Both the position numbers and the translations under genes were made by a program. 64,000 bases of DNA from Oxyruncus cristatus (Eukaryota > Chordata > Aves > Passeriformes > Cotingidae). The stretch spans positions 885,525 through 949,524 of the forward strand of contig VXAY01002085.1 in NCBI GenBank assembly GCA_013399855.1, read 5' to 3'. The notes beneath the pieces were generated by a model that saw only the letters and a program-made list of their open reading frames with translations, had not been told where the DNA came from and made no database searches. Positions 48,401 to 61,905 of this stretch are shown in pieces; the first letter of the stretch is position 1, and each line of letters starts with the position of its first letter.

Positions 48401-51400
48401 AGTGTTCTTCACTTTGTGATAGATTCAATATTGTCAGAAACAGATTCACTACTCACTGTGGTGGTATGGAAGCACTGCACATCCTGCCTGCACTCAGAGT
48501 TTCTGAACAGCACACAGTGAGTATGAAAAAATACTAGGGCAGGATAGGTGCAAATCATACAATGGGTCCTTAAGGATGTGAAAGGAAAGTGTCAGCACTC
48601 TCAGCTGGAGATTTAGATATCAGACAAACTCGAAGGTTCAGTGGCCTGAGGAGGGAATGGATGCAAATATATCTGCTCTACATACAATATGTGGAAGACC
48701 AAACTGCAAAATTTTTGCCACTTTTTCTTCGTTATCGTGTCACTTCAGCTTTCAATAACTTGGAACAAAATCTTACAAACCATTTTTTGAAATAAGACCT
48801 TCTACTTTATTCTCCGTGTTTCCTGTCAACTTTCTTTTTGACTGTGTGATCTAAGAAATAATTGATAGACATTTGAAGCAGATGACCCCTCACAATATCT
48901 CTGTCTCATAGTCATGTTTCACTTCTTATTTTCTATCAGCTTGTTGCACAAAAAAAAAAAAAGTGGATTTCCTCCAAACTGTCCTTTCCACCCCTTTTCA
49001 TCGCTAATTGAGTGAAAAATCAGATTAGTTTAAGGAAGAGAGAGAAATAGTGTGCTCATGTATTTGAACACACTCATATTCGTGTATTTGGGTTTGTTCA
49101 GACTTCAAACAGTAAGGAGGAAGTCCTGACTTATAAAAATTTCAAATGTGAACTAGAAATTTCCTTAATTTCTTTTTCTCTTTCCAGACCTCTTCTCTTG
49201 ATGATAAGTATACTTTCCTTTTCAAAAAGTATTTTTTTCTCTTCTTTCTCCTGTTTAATAGAAGAGCCTCTTTCTACCTTAGCCTAAACTTGCTACTTTC
49301 ACGATCAAAATGTAATGAACCAAGCTTTAAAAAAATCAATGAATGACCAAATAGTTGTAACCATAAGAAAAAAAGAAGTGCAGTTGTGAGAGAGAAGGAC
49401 ATTAATTCAAAGATATCTTAAGGTCTTTCAACCACTTCTTGGCAAAATGAGTTACAATCTTAGCTTTGATGTCTTTTTGCTTCAGTATTCATTAGATTGG
49501 AATTTTATTGACATACTATAGCCTAGTTAAGAATTTATTCATGCTATGTCACGCTGTCCTTCTGGCAAGGAGGGAAATTTGGGGAAAGATTTTTAACTAA
49601 GTTTTTTTTTCCCCTTGGCTCTTAAGGACAAAGGTGACATTCCCCCTAAAAAGTCAATGCTTTTCTCTTATAATTCCCTGTGAGAACATCTGAAAATACG
49701 GCTGCAGGGAAAAATTACAGTTATAAGTGTTAAAATTAATCTCAAGTAATAAAACATCTTCAAAAATTGCTAATTTTTTCACTATTAAGCAATAGATGCC
49801 ATTAGATACCAGTATTATATCATACAGAAGTAAAATTTTCAGTACCATTCCTTGTTTATATGTGTAGATTCTTATCAGCCCATCACACTTTTAATATTGC
49901 ATGCTAAGATCAAGCAGTATTCATCTTTGAAGTCATATAAATGTTCTGAGCACAAACACCAGTTCAGTCTGGAAAAGAGGAAAAAGTGACTTGACAAATA
50001 TTCCTTATTGTTGAAACTTTCCAATTTTGTTCTCTTGTGCAACTGAAAACTGCAGCACCTTGCCACTTAAAAAGAGAAAGAACTTTAAGTTGTTTAGGTG
50101 TCATCAAAATATATGAGGAAAAAGGGCATAACCCTGAGGAAAAGTAGCAGCTGTTGACTATATGACTATGTGTTGGGACTTAGGCATAAGGAAAAGATGT
50201 GCAAGTCTTTCTCCACTTCTGGATCTATTCTCCATTGCTCTGACATAGTTTAGATAAATGTATAGAATCATTGGTAAAAGTTGAAACAACTTAAATTTTA
50301 CAGTTGTAGGAAATTAGTTTAAATCCCCAAGGAACAATCCCGTGCAAAACTAGAAGTATGCAATATTTAATGCCTGTTTTCTGATGTAAACTATTCATTA
50401 CGTGCTTTATCATAATTTGAAATATGTATCTTAAGCTGGTTTCTCCTAACTGTCATTCATGCTCCACGTAAACAAGCTGTTAAGGGAGTCCCTGCGAATG
50501 GAACCTCAGTACAGGAGCTGAGGGCAGAATTAATGGCATCCCTTAGCCACAAGTAACTAAAAAAAAACCCAGGGAAACTGTGTCAAATAGCTTGTTCCTG
50601 AAAAGAAAGTGACTTCAACTGTTTCTCATTTGGAGATAGAGTAGTCACTGAAAAAAAAAGTGAAAACCTTTACCTGAGTTTCGCCGATGCCCTTTGGCAC
50701 AGCACTGTAGATGCTGAAGCACATTTCAACAGTGAGCTTCCTTAGAAAGTTTATAATAAGCTTCACTTGACTCTCCTCTTTAAAGAAATAAATAGGTTTC
50801 TCCTATTTATCTCTGATCATTGTGTGAGACGTAAACAGACTGTGTAACAAGAGTTCTATTTGTACATTTAAAAAAAAGTGCTTTTAGGCTTATTTTTAGA
50901 GCTGATGGCCTCTAGTCACAATTCCCTAGTTGCTCTTCAGGTGCTGAGATATTTCAGGATATTAGTACTCAGATGTTATTTTGCAAAAGTTGTTGAATGC
51001 CTGTACAAATATGCTATTATAAAACATGACAAAAACAACAATAAAAAAATGTTTTCCTTTTTCTACATTCCTAGGTAAGTAAGAAGCTATTTCTGCAAGT
51101 GAATAGTTTTTTTTTTAGCAACCCCTTGGAATCCTTGTGTTGCATGCATTACCCTATAATGATAGGGTAATTTTTTTTATATAATTTCCATACAGTTTAC
51201 TAGTATTACTTGTTAATATTATAGTAAAAATTGGAAAATCATTGTTATTTTTTTTTGTGCAATATTGTAACTTCTGAATTTACAAATTCACTTCTGCTTA
51301 TTATTTTATATCCTCTTTACATATTAATGACAGGGATAACCTCACCCAGACTTAGGCATCTGTCGTATACCTTCTATTTCCAAGCTTTTAATCCACTTTC

Positions 51401-51841
51401 CTGTCTAGTTGAGAGAGTGAAATAGATCCTTCAAAGGTGAGATTCACTTAAGATGTCTACACTGGAATGAGCTGAATCATTCTAAAACAGCTTCTGTTTC
51501 TCCCCCGTGCCTATAAAGGTAGTCTGGATGATGAGCTCTGGATGATGACAACACTCTGAGAGCCTAAAGTTATGGAAGATTAGTTCTGCCCTAATTACCA
51601 GAGTTAGCACCACAAATTGCAGTGGCAGAAAATTTGTTTTAATTTGTTACAATACATGGCAAAGTTTTCTCAGTATTGAGCCTGGCAAGTCTTTTAAATC
51701 CAATGTAAGTAACTATTCAATTTGTGATCCTCTGACAAAGATTAATGTTTTCATAGTCATTAATGATAGTCAGGCCTCTATTTAAAATCAAAGACTAGCT
51801 TAAGAATGTTTTACTTTTTCTCTTTAGAAACTGCCTTTTGT
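45491..51841. other. Non-coding DNA, about 6.3 kb, no supported gene
   Basis: The longest frames are 105 codons (46268-46585, minus) and 113 codons (47881-48222, minus). Neither has a domain I recognise. The 47500-48240 part is less AT-rich and open on both strands for short distances; it could be an old repeat or a non-coding exon. An inverted repeat of TTGTGTTT/AAACACAA lies at 46207-46224, and a 14-bp tandem repeat (TCTGGATGATGA core) at 51523-51550. Confidence 0.5.
51148..51171. repeat. Perfect 10-bp inverted repeat followed by a T run
   Basis: ATTACCCTAT at 51148-51157 pairs exactly with ATAGGGTAAT at 51162-51171 across AATG. A run of T follows immediately. The shape resembles an intrinsic terminator, but that mechanism is not expected in a vertebrate nuclear genome. 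Confidence 0.85.
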
Positions 51842-51905
51842 GTATATCTTATATATGCATATATATATTCACACACCATATATACATATATACCATATGT
51901 GTGTG

Positions 51906-51937
<32 letters not shown>

Positions 51938-51967
51938 TATATATATGTACACACTATATACATATAA
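51842..51967. repeat. (TA)n/(TG)n/(CA)n compound microsatellite with central palindrome
   Basis: TA, TG and CA tracts alternate across about 125 bp. At 51898-51937 a TG run, a long AT run and a CA run are arranged symmetrically, so the centre is a long near-perfect palindrome capable of a cruciform. Local open frames are translations of the repeat. Confidence 0.9.
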
Positions 51968-54900
51968 ATGCCCTTGTGGAGACACCTGAAACTGGTCCCA
52001 TCATTGCTGATGTCCCTAAATCATGTTTTGTTTTGTGGAGAATTCGGGATTTGTTTTAGTTTGGTGTTTGGTTTTCAGATTTTTTTCTTTCTCAACCTTT
52101 GTTTGAACATAAGTATTTCCATTTTAAAAATTCATAAATATGCGGTCAGGCATAAGTCACAGATTCAGAACAACCTGGCAGTAATATACTGATTATTATT
52201 TCAGTGGAATTTTTTAATGTGATGTCAAACCACGTAAAATAAATATGTGAGAGGTAGGGCATTGTGGGGAAGAACCGCAGGGAAACAAAGCAGGAGAGGG
52301 GAGACAAATTACCTGAAAAAAAACTCTCAATCTTTAATCCTTCAATTTATCATTAATTCTAAATACTTCTTCATTGTATCTCTCTGTATCAGCAAGAAAA
52401 CACCTCTACTACACAGTGTGAAAATGTGTGTGATATAGTGTGAAGTACAGACCAGAGGTAGTAAAGTTATTGCATATTTATAAAGTGTTCATTGACTCAT
52501 GAATTCCAAAACCTTCTGTCCTGGGAAAATGCACTGCTTATTAACGGCTTGTAGTATCAATATATATTTTTACTTTTGTGATTTTTTTGTTTTGTTTTGC
52601 CTTGGTTTTTTGTTAATGGGATACTGGTATCAAGTTTTTCAGCCTGGTAGGAATTTGAATTTTCCATAAATTAACTTGATGTTGAAAACATAACAGCAAT
52701 TTGATGACATTCTGCTTTTGAACACTAATATTTGAATTTAATTTTCCACCTGACAGGTATTCAGTTTAGAATTGAAAATATGAACAGGAATTGACCCAAA
52801 GAAACCTGGTTTGGCTTACAATTTTGGTTGTTTTTATTCTGTATTTTCCCTGTCTCCAAAACATGGTTAGCAACAATGACTGGAATTTCCTAATTATCCT
52901 AATAGCTGAGGGTTGAAATAACATTAACAGCTTCTTTTGCAACTGGTGCCTTTTGCTCAGTGCAGGTGTGATCAGATTAAGGTGTGAGTTGGACAGGAGG
53001 CTGCACTAATTGTAGTGTAAGACAGTGATCTTCGTGGGTGAAAGCAGATGGAGGTGAGGTCGGGCAGTTACCATTTCTGCTAGAGCAAATTTATGCTTCT
53101 CAGTGGAATACTTCCTTTTGAATTTTATTTCTCAAAAGATGAGGAGTCCAGACTCTGTGCATTTCCACAAATCCACATTACCACATGGTCACTATCAGCA
53201 GCAAACCTGGCTTTCTGAGGCTCTAACGTGGCAAGGTTACAGCCCTTTTATAGTACCCAGAAGTCTGATGTTCCAGGCAACTGCCTACCAGCTAACAATT
53301 CTGTTCGAGATGTCGTGGCAATTTTGCATCCTCTGATGTCATATTTATTTTTTCAAACTGCACTTGGGCAAATTTAAACAACCTTTTTTTTACTGCTGAA
53401 ATAACAGTATACACATGGATATATATCAATGTAACAAACCTTTTTTGATTCAAACATCTCAGTAAATCAGACTGCATCCAAGACCTACAGAATTTCAGGG
53501 ATTCCTTCCACAAGTGCCTTTGAAAAATTCTAACTAACCTGTTCCACCCACTATTTGCTGTTAAATATGCAAAAATAATCAAACGTAGTTTACGTTTATG
53601 AAAAGCTATGTAAGTATTAACTAACTAAACCTCATGACTCCTATATGTAATGCAGATAAGTGTATAATTTATATTTTTACTTTTTACTTATTAGTCAGGC
53701 AAATTAGCAACAAAAGTGAACAAACCTTTTACTAAAGAGTGAAGGATATGAAATAACACCTTTTTTTTCTTCATTGATTCAAGTGAAATCAGTTTCCCTT
53801 CAGCTGTACTACAGAGTGGGAAAAACTAAAAGGCTTCTTATGTACTACTTTAAAAAGTCATTATACAGAAGGAGAATTAAGCCAGTACTACCTCAGATAA
53901 CACATAAACTTCAGAAAATTATTTTTTTAATCTCAGTGTACAATGTTGTGACCTGTATATTGCATACTTCACAATATGACAACACATTTATGTCCAAATT
54001 GTACACATATATATCACTATATTTTGTCCTACACTGTGAAAAAATATTTACTGGCAGAATACACACTGTTCTGAGCAACAGCCATGCTTGCCTGAAGACC
54101 CTTATTCTTTGAGAGAAACTGCCATCAAAACCAATGACCTCGATGGCTGGAAAGTGAAATTTTCCCCAATGCATGTATTGAAGCAAGAGCTTCAGGAGTT
54201 CTCAGTGTACCTACTACAAAGGTGGGGTTTTTTATTTTTTAAAGTTTGGCTACCTTTTATTTTCAAACATGACATATCTGCTTGGTATTGTCATCTTGTT
54301 ATTTTTCCAAACCAGGATTTCCTCTGAGAACCAACATCCAGCAGATGTAACGTTATGTTACATTATGAATACACTTAAATTACATATAAGTAAAATACCT
54401 ACATATTTAGCTATATGGTAGGTTTCCCTGAAGAGTGGATGTGAATTGTCAGCACGTCATAGACCTCCTTTATTTGTAATCAGCCCGAATTACTCAGAGA
54501 GGCATTCTCAAATCTTGATGAAGTCCAGTTACATGGCCTGAAGGGTCTCAAAAAGTGGGGGAGAATGGGAGGCAGGTGCTGAGCTCTTCCCTTAGCAGCT
54601 ATATTTCACAGAGGCTGTGTCACCACCACTGATTATGAATCCTGTTTGTTCCAGTTTTGTGATATAAAAAGAGCTCAAGAGTATGTCAACAGGACAGATT
54701 TTACACACTGGAAACGAGAGGGCGAGAGCACGACAGAGAGAGATCTTTCATCTTGTCAATGCCTCTTCATCAGCATTCAGATCACATTGCCTTCATTTCA
54801 GACCCTGCCACTCTCCTCTGCATTCACTCTTTTTTCTTATTCTGATTCATCTATCTTCACTGCTGAAAATGAAACTTTCTCCTTTACATTGAGAGTTGTC

Positions 54901-57900
54901 TCTCTTCTTTCAGGAGATGCTACATCGTCACTGTTGATCTCATAAGGAACAGCTTGTTGCCTCCTGTTAGAAGAAAGAATCCTGGCCTTTGAAAAAAATT
55001 GGCAGTTTAAGATAAAACAAGGCAAAAATACACATTGAAATGGAAGTTACATTTTTTCCAGGTCCACAGAACAAAGTTAACGGAAGTGTTCTTGTAAATC
55101 CTAGTAATTGCTGATCCTTCGTTTTACATTGTCTGCAGCTGTGCTGTCACAGATATTCTGTAACAATCATGCTAAAATGGTAGCATTTGTGTTTGCTTTT
55201 TTCTTATTTCAAGAGAATATTTAATGTGAGAAATAAAGACAGAAGAATGGAAATGTTGGGCGTGGGAAATTGGAATTTCAGATTATGAATGACAAAAGTT
55301 TGTCAAAGTTGTTTATAGACTGACATCAGCAAAAGCTGGCACTCTTATTAATCTGTGTGAGACCTCAAATTTGTTTATGCTGTAAAGCTGTCACATAGCA
55401 TTTCAGTAGGGTACAATACTCTCCCACCAAGGCTCTCATGTTTCTGTGTAGACTTGAAGAAAGATTCAGGCAGCAACAGAACCAACACCCCCACACACAG
55501 TCATGTTAAAAACCATTTCCTTTAACCCTTTTGCTCCTGATACCACAGAGATCCTACCATGCCTGCACACACAAATGCATTTTTTCAGCATCTTTCATCT
55601 TTCTGTTGCATTCATAACATCTGCTTACTTACACCTGTAAAAATGAGCATTAAATAAATTCAGAAATTCTTACCTGGTAGTAGTTTTCAAATCCCTTTTT
55701 GGCAAAAAGTAAACATCAATAGAAAAAGAAAATTCTGTACAGTAAACCCAGGCAAGTGACATTCCTTGTCATTTTTATTTTCCAGATTCTGTGTTGCATT
55801 AATCCTGTGCATAATGCATAATGTGCATTAACTCTTTCAATAATGCAAAACTTTCAAATTCCATGGAGAGTCAGAACAAAGACCCAGTTAGCCCAGAGTT
55901 TCATCTCTAAGAATGATTAGTAGAAGAAACCTAAGAACGTGTGAAAGAAGCAAGTGAAACAGACTGAGGTCTTTCTCTGGTGTGTCCTTTCACCTTGGCT
56001 GCACATAGTTTAGGCATTTTCTGTCTGGAAAGTTATGATCAGATTATTGTTTAGTACAAAAGAGGCCTCTCCAACAAGAATGTACTTAATCTTTCATAAC
56101 TGATTTATACTTTGGCCTTCAAAACATCCTGAGGCAATAAATGAATTATACAATTTACTTATTTGTTATGTATCTCTTTTGAGCATGTCACATCATAATT
56201 TACAAGCTGCCTCTTCATTATTGTGTACTGAAGAAGTCTTTACACTACTTGTAACTTTAGAGATCTCGCGTGTATTTCCCTTTGTATCACCTTTTTCAAA
56301 CTAAATAGACTTATTCTGTTCAGTATTCCTCCATATCTCTAAGCAAACACGTTCTATTTGACTATTCCCTTGCTAATTACTTTGCTTAGTACTAATTACT
56401 AATTATGACTTTTTTTGAGACTGGGTAACCTAATCATGTGTATATTCATATTCAAGAACAAAGTTCACTATGGATTAATACAGTGCCATAATGTTTCTTT
56501 TTAGTTTTGTTTTCATTTCTTGTCCCAGTCCTTCTTGATGTTCTGATTGTTTTATGAAGATTATTTAACATTAAGCTGATGTTTTTGAGAAAGTTTGACA
56601 GTGATATTGATAGTTTCCTTTATGAGTACTACACGATTTTTGTGAAACCAAAAACATTTTAAACTATGGTAGCAATAATTTTTAACATCCTTAAATGTTA
56701 AAACATCTCATACATACTAGAACAGAAAAATGTTAACTATAAATTCAATATTTTGCAACTTGTTACTGCTCTCTTTAGTGTCTTTTCCTACTAATTCTCA
56801 TCCTACTGAATCATCTGCTGTTACCATTGATGACAAGCTTCATCATAATGACTTTAAAATATTTTTTCTCTATGCTGTATGCTGTTAGTGGGTTGATTCT
56901 GAACATTTTTGTCAGGGCTGAGTTGCTATAGCTTTACATTTAATGTACTATATATAATTTCCAATTATTGGGCTATGATTTTCGTATTAGAAAGAAGGGG
57001 TTTTTTATCTCAGAATCAAGCTAGCCCTTTTTTAAAAGATCTGATGGGTTCTTTTACCAAAGATGTAACGTCATGTTTTTAAACAGCATCCCTTGCACCA
57101 CCTAACATTTTTACCCTTTCAGGAGTATTTTTTTTTAAATTCTTTTTAATTAACTGCCAAGTTTTTTAGTTATTACCCCTCTTTACAGCAAAATAATACT
57201 TCAAGAAGAGAAAGTGAGGTTGTTTTGATATCTTTTTGGAGGGATCTGGGAAGATTTGCTTCAGGAATTTGAATACTTCACAGTGATTATTGTACAGTGG
57301 TACTTAAACAATTGGCTCTTGAACCTGGTCTTGTGCACTGTTCAAAAGTAAAGAGCTGCTTCACTTCTTTTGAGGTCTTTGATCACATGCAGGCCATACC
57401 TGTATATAGAAGTCTAGATTTCCCCATGTCACCCAAATAGCAAATTGAAGCTATGAAACATACTGACTATAGATAATTCTAGTAATTTATACTAATAACT
57501 AGGACAAACCTTTGCAGCTGCTAAATTGGGTGCATTGGTGAGCACAAAGTCAACTGCCTCTGTATGCACACATGTGTATAGGAGGGAGACAGAAAATCAG
57601 CAACACTGAAAACCAAACATTTCCTAGGTTAATGAATTCTGACATGTACAGTTTTATTGCAATTGACTCATGAGGTCTGTGAGGTAGAAAATTCACCAGC
57701 TTTGATTTTAGCAATCTCTTATTCTGCTTCATAACTTTCCAAGGGATATTTTTACTCAGGAACATTAGACCAGTTAAATTTTAGTTTGTTCCTGTCAAAG
57801 TGGTTTACATCTACACAGGCAGTTTCTGGATTTGATTTTGGTTTTGTCAGTCACACTCCTTGATATATGAAAGTTTAGTCCTTAAAGTACTTCAGGGTGA

Positions 57901-59148
57901 AAGTGGCTGTACTTCTCTGGGAACTCTCTCATATGGAGCTTCATCTGAGTGAACACCTTACTGCTCTTGGCAGACCCATCACTACACTGACCCACATGAC
58001 TTCACATTTTGTCTACCTGCAACAAGGCTGCAAAAGTCATTTCAGTAGTGAGGGAGTGCTTCAACAGATGATCCTGCAGTCAAAGGAACAAAATTTGTAT
58101 TACGCACCCATTAATTACATGATGACCACCTGAACCCCACTCACGCAAACAGTACCAATATCACATCTCAGAGTGAGGATGGGCAGGTGCTGATAGATGT
58201 CCAGGATTGCATAATAACAATATTTATGCAATTGGGTATAATATGCATATTGGATGGATTGGATGGGGCTGCTGGGGAAGGTCCCTGCCACCCAGCCCTG
58301 CCCTGCCAGCCATGGCCTGCCCACAGGTGGGCAGGAGGCCTCGGAAAAATCCCTTTCCTCCTGAGAAAACCTTTCAGAGACAGAAGGGTTCGGTGGCCAG
58401 AATGGGCTAGGGAGGAGGCGCTGAGCAGCATCCCGGGCAGGGGAGCAGCACAGCAAGAAGAGAGCAGCAGCCCATGGGAGTTGCTCTCCTGGCACATTTT
58501 CTAGCTTCTGGCAATTTTTAGAGTGAAAAAAAAGGAGAAAGCATTAATAGAAAGACTAAGAGCCAATTTTGCATAAAGCAGCTGGATGACTCAACAAAGT
58601 TTTGCTTGTCCTCTTGCTTTTTCTGTTAGGGTTTGTTTGATTTTTTGATTTGTTGGTTGGTTGGGATTTTATTGCAATTCAGATCACATTTATCTCTTAA
58701 TTTTTAACACTTTTCCTATTCATGATTGGCATTTTCTCATGATGAAAAGTGAAAACCCCTGAACTGCCATCTGTCAGAAGTCAGGAGGTATATTACACGA
58801 GTATTGTTTTTGTTTGTCACCAGCCCTGCCCTTTTCACCTACTGTTGTCCAGCTCTGGCCACTGTTGGGGCACGTCAGTGGCTGAGGGGGGTTACTCCAA
58901 TAACTTGGGTCAATAATTCTTATGTAACATTTTTTTCCAAATAATGGTTACATTTAATATCTCCAATTTATTATCTTTGACTGGAGAACAGTAGTGCAAG
59001 ATATGCTGTAACACCTTTTGAAGTAATAGGAGCCTTTCTATTGACTTCATAGGAATTGGATGAGATTTATATTGCTGAAGACTCTAAAAGTAAACAGACC
59101 CTCAAAGGAAAATAATCCCTTATTGCTGCCTTCTGTTAGTCTTTTGGG
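51968..59148. other. Non-coding DNA, about 7.2 kb, no supported gene
   Basis: The longest frames are 112 codons (53774-54112, plus) and 126 codons (58115-58495, minus), without recognised domains. A GC-richer patch at about 58255-58500 is open in several frames and contains a 9-bp tandem repeat of ATTGGATGG at 58249-58266, but it has few CpG, so it does not look like a promoter. A cluster of TGCATAA/ATGCAT words lies at 55808-55850. Confidence 0.5.
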
Positions 59149-59175
59149 AAAAAAAAAAAAAAAAAAAGAAAAAAA
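59149..59175. repeat. Poly-A tract
   Basis: Nineteen consecutive A, then G and seven more A. No recognisable retrogene or SINE body ends here on the plus strand, so I treat it as a simple homopolymer. Confidence 0.9.
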
Positions 59176-59480
59176 GCAACTCTGAACTGAAATATATAGA
59201 TCTTTTTTAATGCATGAATGCACCCCACCATTTTAGATTTCTCATCTTGTGATAGAGTACTGTTTAATTAAATAGATGAGGTATATGTTCTAAGGAGCTT
59301 ATGGATGGGCATTATCTTCATTTGAGATACTCCAATGAGAGACTAGGGGAACAGCAAGTAACCATTTATTCTACAAAATTAAAAATGGGCAAGAGATGAT
59401 CATTTAATTACCTCGAGATTATCCTTTGCTAAATTAGGTTAAAACAGTAAGTTGTAGGACAACAAAGCTAATTTTTTATA

Positions 59481-59516
<36 letters not shown>

Positions 59517-61813
59517 AAATTCCATATTTAAAGATTAAGAATAAATGAAATCCATGTGCTGAAGGAACGGCTTTCTGAATGAAAGTGCCCTCCCACTCAA
59601 GTAGTAACAAGACATTTAGCTTTCATGCAATGTCACTTTTCATCCACAAGTGCTGTAGTGCTTTGCTCAGGCCACCTACAACTGATGACTACCCGAGACA
59701 GGAGGCTTGTCTGGGCTGCACAGAGAGGCAGCAAGGCCCTGGCAGAGCTGTGCACCAAATAGCCTGAGCTGTCTGACATGCTCTGCTCAATGCTGCTGAA
59801 TTAGTCACACAAGAATGGTACCAACAAGAAAAGCATGGTAAAACTCTGGCATTTGGGACAACACAGCTCAGCAATGAGTATGGCGTGCTCATACTCAGGA
59901 AAAGGTATGTGTGGTTCAGGAAAAGGAAAACATAATTGCAGTTAAGACTATAAACAAGACTTTTTGTGATTAAATCTCTTCATTATGAGATGAGTATTAT
60001 TCCCTGACTGGATATGTACTCTTTAGAGTCAGGCTCCTCTGTAAAGGAAATTACTTTTGAAATTTTCACATGACATGGAATTAGGGATTAGTCTTTTCAA
60101 AATATATTCTTTCTTGAACACTCTGGTCTTGACTGAATAAAAATATGTAGTATGAAATGTACATGATATAAAGCATACCACATAAATGAAATGTAATTAT
60201 ATATAAGTTAAAATATATAAAAATGAAAAGATAAAATATAAAAATATAAAATATACAAGAGATTTCAAGGAGAATAGAGCAGTTAATCAGATAGCAGATT
60301 TCAGGTTTTACCTTGTTCTCTCTGAAGCATTCCAGACCACTTAGTCATGTCAGAAGTGAACAAAAAGGGAAGCATTTTGTAATAAGATCAATGAAATTGT
60401 GTTTTTAAAAGGGGAAAAGAAAAGAAAGAAATAGATAAAATGCTGACCTTTTTCTTTACTGAAACTGTTTAGTAATTGGATTGAGAATGCAGTTTACAGG
60501 GTTACAAGATTCAGATTTTACAGGAGCAGGGTTTCTGTTTGGTATTTTTAGTGGATGAGTGTAAGCATATTTTAGAAATTTTGATTTCATTACTTTTTTA
60601 ATCTAAAAAATTATGCCTGTTTTGCATGCTGTTAGATTTATATCATGTCATAAGTTCTATTGTATATGCACACTCAGCAAGAGAATGTGCAAGTGCTGAT
60701 GTTTTACTGTGGTACTTAGTCTGTTTCTCCCATAGCATTTGTTAAAAAGTGGGGAATAAATACACAAATGGAAAACTGTTTACTCCCTAAATCCACAGGT
60801 AGATGGCAAAAGACCTGCCAGCCTTTGGAGCCTCTGGACAGACTTTCCGGAAGGGTAAGCATGAGGCTAAGAAGTTTTGAAGGACACCTTGCAGCTAAGG
60901 GATGGTATCAGCTCTCGGCTAGTGCTCATTCAAGCAGATTGGATTTACTAACAAAAAGCATTGTGCACGATGTTAGCATTCTTCAGAGCCACATGCTCTG
61001 TCAGCCTTTTCATTTTAAATATGTATTACTTTTAGAAAAGGAAGTTTACTTTGACTGCACTGTTTCACTTTCCTGTTTCACATTAAATACAATGATCCTT
61101 TTAAAGGCACTTACTGAAGTATAGATGAAGATGTGGTTTGTGCCTCTTCCTTATCTCAAGGGATATAATGCCTCAAGATCACACACATGGTACAGGTACA
61201 AGATACACTACTCATTCATATGAAACCATTCAGCATGCATTGAATGTCATGGAATTAAAACAATGTTCACAAACCCACAAGATTTTGCTTTTCTCTTTGG
61301 TGAAATATCTTGAAAACACTCAAGTCAGGATGAGGACAAATGAGATCTCCTTCTGTGTTATACAAGCCCTAGTTATTAATGTGAGGATGAAGCCAATTAG
61401 AGATTAGGTATATGGCTGACAAAAAAAATTAAATCTAAAACCTCTTATACTTGCATTCATACAACTGCATTGCTATTCATAGCAATTCCATAACTGAGGA
61501 ATGAGCTGAATCCAGTTTCTTTAACCCAGGGACAAATTTAACTCAAGAATGCAGGTGGTTTGTATTCTGCACGTGTGAATGTTCTACAGCTTTTCTGTGT
61601 TATTAGTCTCGTTTCAAACATTTTAGCAATTCCATTGTATTTTGTTCACAGCTTTTGGCTTCCACCCTTTTTCATTTTCCCTTTCTCCTGCCAACCCCTT
61701 AATCAGCTTCTCTGGGAATTTATATAGCTCCCATGACTGCTGTATAAGAACACCTAACAAACATTAATGCTTTTTTATCTTCACTGCACCCTTATTCGTA
61801 AGAACAGTGTTAA
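59176..61813. other. Non-coding DNA with AT-rich simple sequence
   Basis: I see no supported gene. The longest frame is 118 codons at 60768-61124 (plus), with no recognised domain. Positions 60180-60256 are an A/T low-complexity stretch built from AAAATATA-like words. Confidence 0.5.
59477..59517. repeat. (TG)n(TA)n compound microsatellite
   Basis: Alternating TATG, TGTG and TATA units, as in the other dinucleotide tracts of this window. Confidence 0.9.
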
Positions 61814-61905
61814 TTCACATTATACAGTGAAGGAACAAAAGGACAGAGAGATTAAATAAGTTGGTTATCAGTGGAAGAGAAATCTGTAAAGCACCAGGAA
61901 CCGAA
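61814..61905 (-). mobile_element. Probable ancient MIR-type SINE relic, minus strand
   Basis: In plus orientation the text CATTATACAG-TGAAGGAAC, then GGACAGAGAGATTAAATAAG and TTGG-TATCAGTGGAAGAG follows the antisense MIR consensus (CATTTTACAG-TGAGGAAACTG, GCACAGAGAGGTTAAGTGAC, TTGCCCAAGG, AGTGGCAGAG). Several consecutive matches in the right order make chance unlikely. It was assigned by eye from memory. Confidence 0.55.

Noticed and set aside
51148..51178. Rho-independent terminator
   Set aside because: The hairpin-plus-T shape is real, but the DNA is vertebrate and there is no bacterial gene nearby.
53774..54112. 112-codon plus-strand open frame
   Set aside because: Composition of AT-rich chance sequence, overlapped by another frame on the minus strand, and no known motif.
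58255..58500. Second CpG-island promoter
   Set aside because: The patch is GC-richer than its surroundings but contains only a handful of CpG and no GC-box cluster.
60768..61124. 118-codon plus-strand open frame
   Set aside because: No domain, signal peptide or exon structure supports it.
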